Assembly (NCBI RefSeq): GCF_003019815.1
Contig: NZ_CP027774.1
Span: 372,001 to 436,000 of the forward strand
DNA from: Variovorax sp. PMC12
Lineage (GTDB): Bacteria; Pseudomonadota; Gammaproteobacteria; Burkholderiales; Burkholderiaceae_C
Direction: 5' to 3'
Length of the DNA: 64,000 nucleotides
Both the position numbers and the translations under genes were made by a program. The notes beneath the pieces were generated by a model that was given only the letters and a program-made list of their open reading frames with translations, did no database searches and was not told the origin of the DNA. Shown in pieces: positions 17,341 to 26,094 of the stretch (positions are counted from its first letter, which is position 1; each line of letters starts with the position of its first letter).

Positions 17341-18717
17341 TCAGAGCGAGGCCAGCGCCTCGCCAAAGACATCCAGCGCGCGGTGCAGCAGCCGCTTCGA
17401 GATGGTCAGCGACGGCATCACGCGCATCACGTTGCCATAGCGCCCGCAGGGCACCATCAGCACGCCGTGGCCGAGCACGTATTCCATGATCTGGCCGACC
17501 TTCTGCGGCGCCAGCGGCTCCTTGGTGGCCTTGTCCTCGACGAGCTCGATGCCGATCATCAAGCCCTTGCCGCGCACCTCGCCCACATAGGGGCTCTGGA
17601 AGCCGCGCACCCGTTCCTGGACTTCCTGGCCCAGCAGCTCCGCGCGCGGCATCAGCCCCAGCGCGGGGTCGTGCAGGATCTCGAGGTTGGCGAGGGCCAC
17701 CGCAGCAGACAGCGAGTTCGCAGCGAAGGTGTTGGGGACCGAGCCGTCGGGAATGCGCGCGGCCAGCTCGCTGCGCATGGCGATGCCGGCCATGGGCACG
17801 TCACCGCCGATGCCCTTGCCGAAGGTCAGCATGTCGGGTTTCACACCCGTGTGCTCCACCGCCCACATGCGGCCCGTGCGGCCGGCGCCGCACTGCACCT
17901 CGTCCACGATCAGCAGCGTGCCGCTGCGGTCGCAGGCCTTGCGCAGCAACTGCAGGAACTCGGGTGAAGGCGGGACGTACCCGCCTTCACCCTGCACCGG
18001 CTCCACGATCACGGCGGCCACGTCGTCGGCGGCCGTGTAGGGCGTGTTCAGCAGGTAGTCGACGTATTCGCCGGCGATCTGCTCGGCCGATTTGTGGGTG
18101 GTGTCGAACGGGAAGCGATAGGCGTACGGGTAGGGCGCATGGATCACGCCGCCCATGAACGGTCCGTAGCCCTTGCGGTAGGCCGTGCCCGTGGTCAGTG
18201 CGTTCGACGCATGCCACACGCCGTGATAGCCGCCGTGGAAGGCGATGATCTGGTGGCGGCCCGTCACGCGCCGCGCGAACTTCACAGCCGCTTCGAGCGC
18301 ATCGCTTCCGCTCTGCGCGAAAAATGTGATGCAGTCGTTGCGCAGGCCTTCGGGCATCAGGGCCGACAGGCGTGCGGCCAGCTCGGTGCGGCGGGTGCTG
18401 TTGACCTCCATCGCATGCATGAGCTGCTGCGACTGCTCGACGATCGCTTTCTGCACCTTCGGATGGCAGCGGCCCACGCTGCTCACGCCGACGCCGGCCG
18501 ACAGGTCGATGAAGGTGCTGCCGTCCGGGTCCTTGAAGGTGGCGCCGAAGGCGCGGTCCATGACGACCGGCATGCGGCCGCCGCCGCGCGCCATGGATTC
18601 GGTGCGAGCCGACAGCGCCAGGGCTTCGGCCGCGCGCGGTCCGGGATAGGGGCCCGCGGCCATCTTGGGTGCGTCGGGGAAATGCAGGTTTTCGAGAAGG
18701 GATTCGATGTCGTTCAC
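17341..18717 (-). CDS. Class-III (aspartate family) PLP aminotransferase
   Basis: This product of 458 residues has the class-III fold: IDLSAGVGVSSVGRCHPKV near the start, QSGSDALEAAVKFAR, HGGYHGVW, LIVDEVQCGAGRTG with the cofactor Asp, and the PLP lysine Lys301 in TFGKGIGGDVP. These enzymes move omega-amino groups (4-aminobutyrate, ornithine, beta-alanine, taurine). The start is a GTG at 18717 because CGAGG lies six bases before it and the open frame further upstream (to 18909) is not family-like. Together with the APC permease it suggests use of an amine whose semialdehyde product could feed the ALDHs. The substrate is not assignable by eye. Confidence 0.86.
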   Translation of the reverse strand: MNDIESLLENLHFPDAPKMAAGPYPGPRAAEALALSARTESMARGGGRMPVVMDRAFGATFKDPDGSTFIDLSAGVGVSSVGRCHPKVQKAIVEQSQQLMHAMEVNSTRRTELAARLSALMPEGLRNDCITFFAQSGSDALEAAVKFARRVTGRHQIIAFHGGYHGVWHASNALTTGTAYRKGYGPFMGGVIHAPYPYAYRFPFDTTHKSAEQIAGEYVDYLLNTPYTAADDVAAVIVEPVQGEGGYVPPSPEFLQLLRKACDRSGTLLIVDEVQCGAGRTGRMWAVEHTGVKPDMLTFGKGIGGDVPMAGIAMRSELAARIPDGSVPNTFAANSLSAAVALANLEILHDPALGLMPRAELLGQEVQERVRGFQSPYVGEVRGKGLMIGIELVEDKATKEPLAPQKVGQIMEYVLGHGVLMVPCGRYGNVMRVMPSLTISKRLLHRALDVFGEALASL

Positions 18718-18942
18718 AACATACCTCGGTGAGTCTCTGGGTGCTTGAGTGCAGGCGCGTTCAGCACGCCAGCCGCAGTCATGGTTCCATTGATCACCGC
18801 AGTCCGTTAGCCCGAATCGGCAAGTCCGCTGCCCTGGCGGTCGACCGAAACGCGGCGCGAGCGACGACCCGCGGTTAGACAATGACTTCAGGGTAGGCGC
18901 GTTTCGCACGGCACCTCACGCCGCGTCGCGCATCGGCGAGCG

Positions 18943-19263
18943 TTAGTCGTCGTCGCAGTCGTCGTCGTGCCTGTGGTGGTAGTAGGGGTCAGAGTCACGG
19001 TCGATGTGCAGGGCGACGGACGGCGGCTGATAGACCGCCGGCGGAGCAACAACGACCTGCGGTGGGGCCGCATACACGGGCGCCGGTATCACATAGCTCG
19101 GCGCGGCTTCGTAGACCACCGCCGGCGGTCGAGGCACCACGACCATATTCGGAGAACTGATGCCGATGGACCAGCTCACGCCGGCGGTCGCGCACCCCGC
19201 TGCCAGCAGCAAGAGCGCAGCCAGTGCGAATGGACATAGTTTTTTGTGTAGAGGGCTCTTCAT
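18943..19263 (-). CDS. Small lipoprotein with His/Asp-rich tail
   Basis: This protein of 106 residues starts at an ATG with AAGGAG six bases upstream. It has a lipoprotein signal: MKSPLHKK, hydrophobic core, and lipobox LAAGC with the acylated cysteine near residue 24. A Pro/Val/Ala-rich stretch follows (repeated PAVVYEA, PAPVYAAPPQVVVAPP elements). The C-terminus PYYHHRHDDDCDDD is dense in His, Asp and one Cys, a likely divalent-metal-binding tail. Similar small exported proteins with YVxPxPV repeats are common in Burkholderiales but of unknown function. It lies 248 bp downstream of the histidine kinase gene on the same strand. Confidence 0.75.
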   Translation of the reverse strand: MKSPLHKKLCPFALAALLLLAAGCATAGVSWSIGISSPNMVVVPRPPAVVYEAAPSYVIPAPVYAAPPQVVVAPPAVYQPPSVALHIDRDSDPYYHHRHDDDCDDD

Positions 19264-19511
19264 GAAAGCTCCTTGCATTGAAGTTCTTGATGTGTGATGG
19301 AATGGCCTGCCCTGCGCTTGCGGCAACAGCGACGACATGCGGCTCTCGGGGCACTGGAAATGAGTGATGCGCAATGGTGCCGATGCTTCATTGAAGATCG
19401 GTGCGCACGGCATCAAGGATTGGTCAAGCGGATTTCTTTCAGGAGGCCCCAAGCGCGACGTGGCGCGCCAGGCAGGCGAATCCCGCGCTCCTCCTTCCAG
19501 GGAAGAAACGC

Positions 19512-20705
19512 TTAACAGCCGATCGCTCTGCGAAGCCCTTGATCGCGGGGCAGGCTGATCCGGATCTCCAGCCCGCCTCCAGGCCGCACAGCAGCTTTGG
19601 CCTCACCGCCATGGGCCTTGCAGATCGCCTGCACGACGGAAAGTCCCAGGCCGGTACCGCCGGCGTAGCGGGAGCGTGATCGTTCGCTGCGCCAGAAGCG
19701 TTCGAAGAAGCGCGAAACGTCGTCCACCGAAGCGCTCTTGCCTCGATCCCGCACGATCAGTTCGAGGGTGGAGGCATCTGCGCGGCAGTCGATCTCCACC
19801 AGGCCGCCATCGCTCGCATAGCGCACCGCGTTGTCGATCAGCGCCGAAAGGACCTGGCCCAGCCTTCCCCTGTCGGCGCGCGCGGTCTCCTTGGTGTCCA
19901 CATGGTTGGCCGCCGTCATGCCGCGTTTCTGAAGGGAGGGCAGCGCCCATGAGAGGCGCTCATCGACGAATCCGTGCAGGTTGAACTCCGTCATTTCCAG
20001 CTGCAGGCGGCCACCCTGAGCCAATGACAGAACCTGGAGGTCGCCGATGATGCGGTTGATCTGTCCCAGTTGATCGAGCACGGTCCGGATTTGCTTCTCA
20101 TCGAGCGGGAAAACCTCGTCGACGATGCCCTGCAGCCGCCCCATTGCGGCAGTGAGCGGCGTGCGAAGCTCGTGGGCGATCGCGGCGCTGGAGTCCTGCA
20201 ATTCGCGATCGTAGGCCTCCAGACGCTCGGCCATCGCGTTGAAGTGATTGGCCAGCCGCTGGAGTTCGGCCGGTGCGGAGTCGAGCACCGGTGCGCGGGC
20301 GGAGAAACGCCCCATCGAAACCGATTCCGCTGCCGTCGCGACGTCCGAGACGGGCTCGACGATGCGGCGCGCCAGGAGCAATCCGAACCCCGCCACGAAG
20401 GGTGTGATGGAAAGGCTCAGCAGCATCTGGATGAGCAAGTCGTCCGAATCCGACGGCATTGCGAAGCGGTCGCCGTACTGGGTATAGAGCTCGACCAGGC
20501 GCTTCGAGGCCTCCTCGCTCTTGGGCGCGCTCTCGAGGTGCCTGATCTCCTCGGCGACGCCGGGCGGCAGCTGGGCCTCGTTCTTCGATTCCCAGTAGCC
20601 GTAGCGAACCCACATGCCCGCCTGCACGGCCGCCGCCGCGGCAATCGCCAGCGCGATCATCCGCCACGTGAGCCACGCCCACAGCGAACGGCGCGATGGC
20701 TTCAT
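19512..20705 (-). CDS. Sensor histidine kinase (BaeS-like)
   Basis: This inner-membrane sensor kinase has 397 residues. It has TM1 at about residues 8-28, a short periplasmic region, TM2 at about 110-130, and a HAMP linker (RRIVEPVSDVATAAESVSMGRFSAR). The H-box is AHELRTPLTAAMGRL with the phosphorylated His, followed by the N-box region DNAVRYASDGG and G-boxes GGTGLGLSVVQAIC. The start ATG overlaps the stop of the response regulator (ATGA), showing translational coupling. The short periplasmic loop (~80 residues) resembles BaeS, which senses envelope damage. It lies beside genes for lipid A-type glycan modification and MacAB efflux. Confidence 0.87.
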   Translation of the reverse strand: MKPSRRSLWAWLTWRMIALAIAAAAAVQAGMWVRYGYWESKNEAQLPPGVAEEIRHLESAPKSEEASKRLVELYTQYGDRFAMPSDSDDLLIQMLLSLSITPFVAGFGLLLARRIVEPVSDVATAAESVSMGRFSARAPVLDSAPAELQRLANHFNAMAERLEAYDRELQDSSAAIAHELRTPLTAAMGRLQGIVDEVFPLDEKQIRTVLDQLGQINRIIGDLQVLSLAQGGRLQLEMTEFNLHGFVDERLSWALPSLQKRGMTAANHVDTKETARADRGRLGQVLSALIDNAVRYASDGGLVEIDCRADASTLELIVRDRGKSASVDDVSRFFERFWRSERSRSRYAGGTGLGLSVVQAICKAHGGEAKAAVRPGGGLEIRISLPRDQGLRRAIGC

Positions 20706-21406
20706 CTGGAATCGCCAAGGCGATAGCCGACGCCCCGCACAGCCGTCGGGGTGCCTTGGACGCCTTGTTCTTCCAGCTTTCGCCGCAGGTTGTGCACATG
20801 CGTGTCGACCACCCGCTCGAGCGCATCGCTCTCGGGCAGGCATGCCTCCAGCAATTCAAGGCGGCTGAAGGCCTTGCGCGGATTGCGCATCAAGGTCGCT
20901 AGGAGCTTGAACTCGGTGATGGTCAGGTCGAGAGCCTCGGGCTTGTCCGCGACACGTGCCATCACGGCGTCAAGATCGAGCTGCAGCGGACCCCACGCGA
21001 GGTGAGACTGGGCGCTCTGTTGAGAGCTGTTCCGGACGCGCTTCAGGATGACCTGCACGCGCGCGACCACCTCCTTGGGGTTGAAGGGCTTCACGACATA
21101 GTCGTCCGCACCGTAGCGAAGCGCGCCCAGCTTCTCCACTTCTCCGTCCACGGCCGTGACCATGATGACGGGTACATCGCCGGTCCTGCGAATGGCGCCG
21201 AGGATCTCGTTCCCATTGACCCGCGGGAGCATGTAGTCGAGGAGCACGAGGTCCGGCTGCCATTGCCGGAACATCTGCATGGCTTCGCCGCCATCGCTGC
21301 AAATGGACGTGAGGTAGCCGTCTCGCTGCAGATAGGCAGCCAGCACCTCGGCGATCTGGGAATCGTCTTCGACAATCAGGATGCGCTCGTTAGCCATGGA
21401 AATCAT
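20702..21406 (-). CDS. OmpR-family response regulator (BaeR-like)
   Basis: The product has 234 residues: a receiver domain (RILIVEDDSQIAE with the acidic pocket; phosphorylation Asp in LVLLDYMLPRVNG; Thr in IMVTA; Lys in DDYVVKPF) and a C-terminal winged helix (LTITEFKLLATLMRNP, VVDTHVHNLRRKL, VRGVGYRL). The ATG at 21406 has a weak GAAAG site; a second ATG three codons later (21397) is possible. The stop overlaps the kinase start by four bases. Direct repeats of TCAAGA at 21765-21781 and TCAA-N7-TCAA at 26181-26196 are candidate binding sites, since OmpR-type regulators bind tandem repeats with ~11 bp spacing. Confidence 0.88.
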   Translation of the reverse strand: MISMANERILIVEDDSQIAEVLAAYLQRDGYLTSICSDGGEAMQMFRQWQPDLVLLDYMLPRVNGNEILGAIRRTGDVPVIMVTAVDGEVEKLGALRYGADDYVVKPFNPKEVVARVQVILKRVRNSSQQSAQSHLAWGPLQLDLDAVMARVADKPEALDLTITEFKLLATLMRNPRKAFSRLELLEACLPESDALERVVDTHVHNLRRKLEEQGVQGTPTAVRGVGYRLGDSR

Positions 21407-22014
21407 GCTTCTTTCTGAAGGGGGCATCACATTGATTTGCGATGGGGTTGCAGATGCGCAAGAGCGGAATCTTTCCACGGGGAGCATGCGGGGCAGCACC
21501 TTCGCGAGCAACCCCGACATTATCCGACGCGCTCCTGAGCGCACAGTGACGCGGGGGCGCGACCTCCTGCGTCCTGGCTGCTCCAGAAGAGACATCGGTG
21601 GCTCGGCCAGGTTGCAAAGAGGTATGGGGTGGCCCATGAAGCCAGGCGCCAGATCGATGAGACCGAAACGCGCATGAGTGGGACGGCAACGCAAGCACCG
21701 TGCACAGCGAACAGGGATGCAGTCGATTGTCAGCTGCGTCTGTCAACCGTCGAACCACCATTTGTCAAGATCTGATCAAGACCCGCCCTCGCCGCAACTG
21801 CGCAGGCTCGGCCGAAGCGAATCACATCCGAATCCGTGCATGGACAGCCTCTTGAAAGAAACCACATGAACACTCGATCGCAAGTCCATCGCGCCACGAC
21901 AGCATCGGCTTGTGTCGTCATCAAGGGCAAGTCATGGGTTTTCAGTTCGAGCCGTCGCGTTCTCGTGCCTTGCGCCGGCACCCGGCTGTTGAAAGGCGGA
22001 CAACCGAATTTGCA
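21407..22014. other. Long non-coding-looking region upstream of the response regulator
   Basis: This 608 bp stretch contains no ORF with convincing protein character. It includes a GCGCTC-CT-GAGCGC palindrome near 21530 and a cluster of TGTCAA/TCAAGA elements at 21728-21781. It probably carries the promoter of the two-component operon on the minus strand and possibly one for the small plus-strand ORF that follows. Confidence 0.4.
21765..21781. promoter_or_regulatory. TCAAGA direct repeat, candidate response-regulator site
   Basis: TCAAGA-TCTGA-TCAAGA has an 11-bp period, one helical turn, the arrangement recognised by OmpR-family dimers. Further TGTCA elements occur at 21728, 21741 and 21763. 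It is about 360 bp from the regulator start. A similar TCAA-N7-TCAA pair is upstream of macA. Short motifs like this occur by chance, so confidence is low. Confidence 0.3.
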
Positions 22015-22203
22015 ATGTGGCCGATGCGCCGGCTCCGGTTTCCCAGGCGGCGCAAAGTGTTCTCCACGCCGGACTCCGCAGACGCGCGCAGAACGCATAG
22101 CTCGACCATCTCGGCATGGGTGTCTGCCAGGGCCGACAAGTTGCTCCTGGTGGTGGTGCTCGCTGCGGTGGCTGTGTGGTTGTTCTACTGGTTCGGTCCG
22201 TGA
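22015..22203 (+). CDS. Small single-pass membrane protein, unknown function
   Basis: This is a possible gene of 62 residues; the frame extends upstream to an ATG at 21934 (89 residues). The N-terminal half is strongly basic (MWPMRRLRFPRRRKVF). The C-terminal end is a single hydrophobic helix (LLLVVVLAAVAVWLFYW) with three residues after it, as in tail-anchored or small stress membrane proteins. There is no strong ribosome site close to the start. It lies between the divergent two-component operon and the convergent YdjC gene. No family is recognised; it may be a regulator target, or not a real gene. Confidence 0.38.
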   Translation: MWPMRRLRFPRRRKVFSTPDSADARRTHSSTISAWVSARADKLLLVVVLAAVAVWLFYWFGP

Positions 22204-22318
22204 GCTGCTGCGCACGCGTGCGACGGCGCCGGCAGTACATCCAGCTCGAAGCCGCCGAAATCTGCCTCCAGCGAGCAGATGAAGCTCCCGCCAAAGACTG
22301 TGCGTCGATCCACGATCT

Positions 22319-23296
22319 TCACGCCGTCGCCGCCCGCAGAACCGACATGGGCGCGATGCGGATGCCCAGTTCTCGCAGAAGGAGGGGAAGATGAGGGTCG
22401 GACCACACAGCGAACTCGACGCAGCGCCCACGACTGATGACGTCGCCCGCCGCCGAACTCCCAGGGTGGCACATCAGCAGATCTCCGCTGCGAGCCTGCC
22501 TCAGCCATCGCCGCAACAAGGAGCCATACCCGGTTTCAGTGGCATCGAAACCGTACGCGCCCAGCAAACGGCGATTCGCGCCGAATCCCAGCGAGCGGGC
22601 ACGACGGCGGAAATGCTCCGCGCCCACCAGCCGATCTATGAGCCATGCCTTGCGTTCATCGGCGCTTCGAAAAGATCCGGCCAGCGAGGTAGCCGGCGCG
22701 GCGCTCACGCGCACCCACGGCAACGCGCTGCCGTATCGCCTGAGCAGCACATCGAGCACGACATCCCGTATCACCGGCAGGTGATGCACATGTTCGTGGC
22801 TGTCCACATGGGCGGGGGCCCGGAACATCTCTTCCTCGAATGCGTCGAGCTGGCGCAACAGGGCTTCGCGCACATGGCGCTTTGGCAGCAGCCGAAGATG
22901 CGTGGCCGCGATCAAGGTCTGCACAGATCCCAACGCGGGCGCTCCGCGGAACGACTGCGTGAGGTTGAAATGCAGGCCGACGTCGATCCGTCGGTTGTCC
23001 AGGCGTCGTGCCCGCGCTGCGCCGTCTTCCCACGCCGGCGCCTGGGTCATCGCGCTCAGCGCACTCACGCGGCGCATCTCCGACAGGTGCAGTGCGGCTG
23101 CGTTGACACCGGTATTCAGGCCGAAATCGTCCACGCAAACTGCGATGGTGCGTTCCGGGCATGAGGGCAGCCCATTGGTGAAGACCTGGACCTGCTGGGC
23201 ACATGGCCTGGATGTGACTGTCGGGTTGGCGGCGCCGGCCGGGATGTTGCGAACTTGCGCAGCGAAGCATGTGGATTGCCTGTTCATCTGCGTCAT
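22319..23296 (-). CDS. ChbG/YdjC (NaxD-like) carbohydrate deacetylase
   Basis: This protein of 325 residues belongs to the YdjC/ChbG/HpnK superfamily. It has the catalytic/metal motif VCVDDFGLNTGVNAA (Asp-Asp), VGLHFNLTQSF with the metal His, HVDSHEHVHHLP, and LLMCHPGSS with the late His. The start ATG at 23296 has GAGGGA just before it and lies 4 bp after the glycosyltransferase stop. Family members remove acetyl from N-acetyl-amino sugars; Francisella NaxD does this on undecaprenyl-phosphate-GalNAc before transfer to lipid A. Because it follows a DPM-type GT2 and an ArnT-like GT39 in one operon, the same role here is a strong inference. Confidence 0.82.
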   Translation of the reverse strand: MTQMNRQSTCFAAQVRNIPAGAANPTVTSRPCAQQVQVFTNGLPSCPERTIAVCVDDFGLNTGVNAAALHLSEMRRVSALSAMTQAPAWEDGAARARRLDNRRIDVGLHFNLTQSFRGAPALGSVQTLIAATHLRLLPKRHVREALLRQLDAFEEEMFRAPAHVDSHEHVHHLPVIRDVVLDVLLRRYGSALPWVRVSAAPATSLAGSFRSADERKAWLIDRLVGAEHFRRRARSLGFGANRRLLGAYGFDATETGYGSLLRRWLRQARSGDLLMCHPGSSAAGDVISRGRCVEFAVWSDPHLPLLLRELGIRIAPMSVLRAATA

Positions 23297-23300
23297 TCCC

Positions 23301-24473
23301 TCAACGCCCTGCTTCCGGCCTGCCGGCCTTCGACACGAGTCCGGGGACTCGCACGGTGGGGCTTTCCCGCGGATCGACGCCACCGTCGGGGCCGGCGCCT
23401 CTCAGCCCGGCGCCCAGGGATCTGCGAACCAGGTACAACGGGCGTCCCTTCACTTCATCGAAGACCCGCGCCAAGTACTCTCCGATCACTCCGAGCGACA
23501 CCAGCTGCACCCCCGCCAGCAGGAACATGGCGACGACGATCGTGGTCCAGCCCGACACTTCATTGCCCCACAGCATGTACGACAAGCACAGCATGCCGCC
23601 GTAGCCGAACGCGGCGATGGCGAGCAGCCCACCAAGCACGCTGGCCGCGCGCAGGGGCCAGCTGGTGAACATGGTGATCCCGGTCAGCGACAGGCTGCAA
23701 AGTGCCTGCAGGCTGTAGTGGCTGCGGCCGTGGGGCCTCGGAGGCGGCACGTAGGCCATCTGCTCCACGTGGAAACCGACCCACGCGAACAACCCCTTCA
23801 TGAAGCGGCTGCGTTCCGGAAGCGCGCGCAACGCGTCGGCCACCGCGCGGTCCAGCAGCCGGAAGTCGCCTGCGTCGGCGGGTACCCGAAAGCGCCGGTC
23901 ACAGTCGAGAAGCTTGTAGAAGATCCGTGTTCCCACGCGCTTGACCCAGCGCTCTGAATCGCGATTCGCGCGCCTCGCGCAGACCATGTCTGCGCCCTGG
24001 GTCCAGCGGGCGATCATCTCGGAAATCAGTTCGGGCGGGTGCTGGCCGTCTCCGTCCATCAGGAGGACCAGATCACCGCGCGCCGCGTCCAGGCCCGCAC
24101 TGAGCGCGGCTTCCTTGCCGAAGTTGCGCGAGAGCTCCAGCAGCCGAACGCCCTGGTCTTGCCAACGCAGCGCCGACTCGCAGGTGGTGTCGGTACTTCC
24201 ATCGTCGACGACGATCACTTCCCAATCCCGCTTCAGTGTGACCAGTACCGTGATCAGGCGCGGCAGCAGCAGTTCGAGGTTCCTGGCTTCGTTTCGGCAG
24301 GGAATGACGCAGCTGATGGAAGCGCGTTGGTCTCTTTGCATGGGTTGTGTCGCTTGCGCCGGCGCCAGAGGTGCATCGTGCGCCGGCCGCTCGGCCGACG
24401 TGAAGTCATCGAGGTGCAAGCGCATGTGGGCATCAAGCAGGGCCTTACGGGTGAGCGGGTCAATTTGCTGCAT
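23301..24473 (-). CDS. Polyprenyl-phosphate sugar transferase, GT2 (ArnC/GtrB-like)
   Basis: This protein of 390 residues has a GT-A glycosyltransferase domain of family 2: SCVIPCRNEARNLELLL, VIVVDDGSTD with the nucleotide-binding Asp pair, LMDGDGQHPPE (DxD-type metal site), and a C-terminal pair of membrane helices (about 290-315 and 325-350) with GVIGEYLARVFDEVKGRP. That layout is shared by ArnC, GtrB and DPM synthases, which transfer a sugar from a nucleotide to undecaprenyl phosphate on the cytoplasmic face. It overlaps the upstream ArnT-like gene by 14 bp and is 4 bp from the deacetylase. The N-terminal ~45 residues are an unusual extension; MQRDQRAS around residue 45 is an alternative start. 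Confidence 0.86.
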   Translation of the reverse strand: MQQIDPLTRKALLDAHMRLHLDDFTSAERPAHDAPLAPAQATQPMQRDQRASISCVIPCRNEARNLELLLPRLITVLVTLKRDWEVIVVDDGSTDTTCESALRWQDQGVRLLELSRNFGKEAALSAGLDAARGDLVLLMDGDGQHPPELISEMIARWTQGADMVCARRANRDSERWVKRVGTRIFYKLLDCDRRFRVPADAGDFRLLDRAVADALRALPERSRFMKGLFAWVGFHVEQMAYVPPPRPHGRSHYSLQALCSLSLTGITMFTSWPLRAASVLGGLLAIAAFGYGGMLCLSYMLWGNEVSGWTTIVVAMFLLAGVQLVSLGVIGEYLARVFDEVKGRPLYLVRRSLGAGLRGAGPDGGVDPRESPTVRVPGLVSKAGRPEAGR

Positions 24474-26094
24474 GCGCGCTCCATGTGCAGGAGATGGACG
24501 GCGAGCGAGGGACGACCGTTCGCCAGTACAGGCCGGGGAATTTTTCGCCTGCTGGGCGATATCCGGGGTTTGATGCCGTCTTGCTCAGTTCCAGGACGCC
24601 GCACTCGTCGGCCAGGTCTTTTTTCACCCAGGGGCTAATGTCGAAGCGGCCATCGATCAGTACAAGGGGCCGCTCACCGAGCTGAAGCGCCAGCGCGCCT
24701 GCTTCGGCGGGAGGTCCCGCAATCACGCGGACCGGTCCGCCAAGTTGGGCGCGTGCTGCCGGCGCCACCGCGTCGGCCAGGGCTTTCGCATCGAAATTCC
24801 GCCAGTGATGACGCTGCAGCCGAAACTCTCCGTTGGCAGAAATCATCTGTCCCCAGGCAAGCAGCACGAGTTGGACGAGAAGGAAGCTTTTGAGGGCCGA
24901 TTTCAATGAGACCCGGTACCAGGCTTCTTTCCAGCGACCCAGTTCCATGAAGGCCGGAACGGCGAGCAGCAGGAACGGAGCGCCCCAATGCAACTGCAGG
25001 TCCGCCCCCACCGCCAGGCCCAGCACGAAAGTGAAGACCAGCGGCGTGAGCCCGAAGCACAGCAGGAGCCTCCGGCTCATTACCGCATCGCCGGGTTGTG
25101 GCTCATGCGGCGCGCTCGACGGCGCGTGGGCATCCGTGCGTGCGCGGGCCGCGAACATGAGCAGCGACAGAAGAAAGAGCCACGCAGGCAGCGCCCGGTT
25201 CAGTAGCTGATCGGACAGCCAGCGTACGCAGACGCCCAGCCTCCGCATCCCATGGAGATCGAGGCCCAGCGACGACTCCATCGCATAGCGGATGGGCCCG
25301 AGGTCGTGCGTCCAGAGCCAGTACAGATGCGGAGCCATCACGGCCAGGGAAACGACGGCGGCCAGTGCAAGGCCTCGCCGATGATCCGCATCCCGCCAGC
25401 CTCCCTGCCACGCCCAGAACACCGCCACGGCCACGGCCATCACAGCGATGTGATATTTAGCGAGCCCCCCGACGCCGAGACAGACCCCCAGCCACAGCCA
25501 CCAGCGTCGCTGCCTCGATACGAATGCTCTCCAGGTGAGAGCAGCGCTTGCCACCGCGAACGGGATCAGCACCACTTCGTGGTTGTAGTAGTAGAGACGA
25601 CCGTTGTAGTAAGTGATGCACAGGGCCGCGAGCAGCGCCACCGTGGCATGCACGCAACCGCGAAGGGCCGAGAGAAGCCGCCAGAAGAGGCCCATTGCGA
25701 CCAGCACGAAGGTCGCGCCGAGCACATAGGTGACAGCTCCCGACAAACCCATCAACTGCACGGGAAGCCAAAGCACCCACGTGGGCAGCGGAGGATGCTT
25801 GTAGTAGCCCCACTCAAGGCTGCGCACCCAGGTGAGCTGCTCGATGTTGTCCGTGGGCGGCACGAGACTCGATTGCGCAAGATGCGGCAACCAGATGGCG
25901 GCAAACAGGGCAAGCAGCGCGATGACCCAGGCTCCGCTAGACCGGCGAGGCGAGGTACCGCACGACTCCGCTGACCGCGGTGACTGCCGGATCCGAACGG
26001 GCCGCGATACGGGGCCGCTGGGTACGGCCTCGGCGGGGTCGACCACTGTCGATGTAGAAGGGACGGAATTGAAATCTGCAAGCGGAGAGTGCAT
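24460..26094 (-). CDS. ArnT-like glycosyltransferase, GT39/GT83 family
   Basis: The product has 544 residues and ~11-12 membrane helices, with the first periplasmic loop containing PPTDNIEQLTWVRSLEWGYY then KHPPLPTW. This acidic-loop pattern (Asp/Glu followed by HPPL) is that of lipid-phosphate-sugar-dependent transferases of the ArnT/PMT class. These enzymes move a sugar from undecaprenyl phosphate to lipid A or another acceptor on the periplasmic side. The C-terminal ~120 residues form a small soluble domain. It is the first gene of the operon with a GT2 and a YdjC deacetylase, matching FlmK/LgmB systems that attach galactosamine or glucosamine to lipid A phosphates. The acceptor remains unproven. 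Confidence 0.82.
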   Translation of the reverse strand: MHSPLADFNSVPSTSTVVDPAEAVPSGPVSRPVRIRQSPRSAESCGTSPRRSSGAWVIALLALFAAIWLPHLAQSSLVPPTDNIEQLTWVRSLEWGYYKHPPLPTWVLWLPVQLMGLSGAVTYVLGATFVLVAMGLFWRLLSALRGCVHATVALLAALCITYYNGRLYYYNHEVVLIPFAVASAALTWRAFVSRQRRWWLWLGVCLGVGGLAKYHIAVMAVAVAVFWAWQGGWRDADHRRGLALAAVVSLAVMAPHLYWLWTHDLGPIRYAMESSLGLDLHGMRRLGVCVRWLSDQLLNRALPAWLFLLSLLMFAARARTDAHAPSSAPHEPQPGDAVMSRRLLLCFGLTPLVFTFVLGLAVGADLQLHWGAPFLLLAVPAFMELGRWKEAWYRVSLKSALKSFLLVQLVLLAWGQMISANGEFRLQRHHWRNFDAKALADAVAPAARAQLGGPVRVIAGPPAEAGALALQLGERPLVLIDGRFDISPWVKKDLADECGVLELSKTASNPGYRPAGEKFPGLYWRTVVPRSPSISCTWSAHAAN

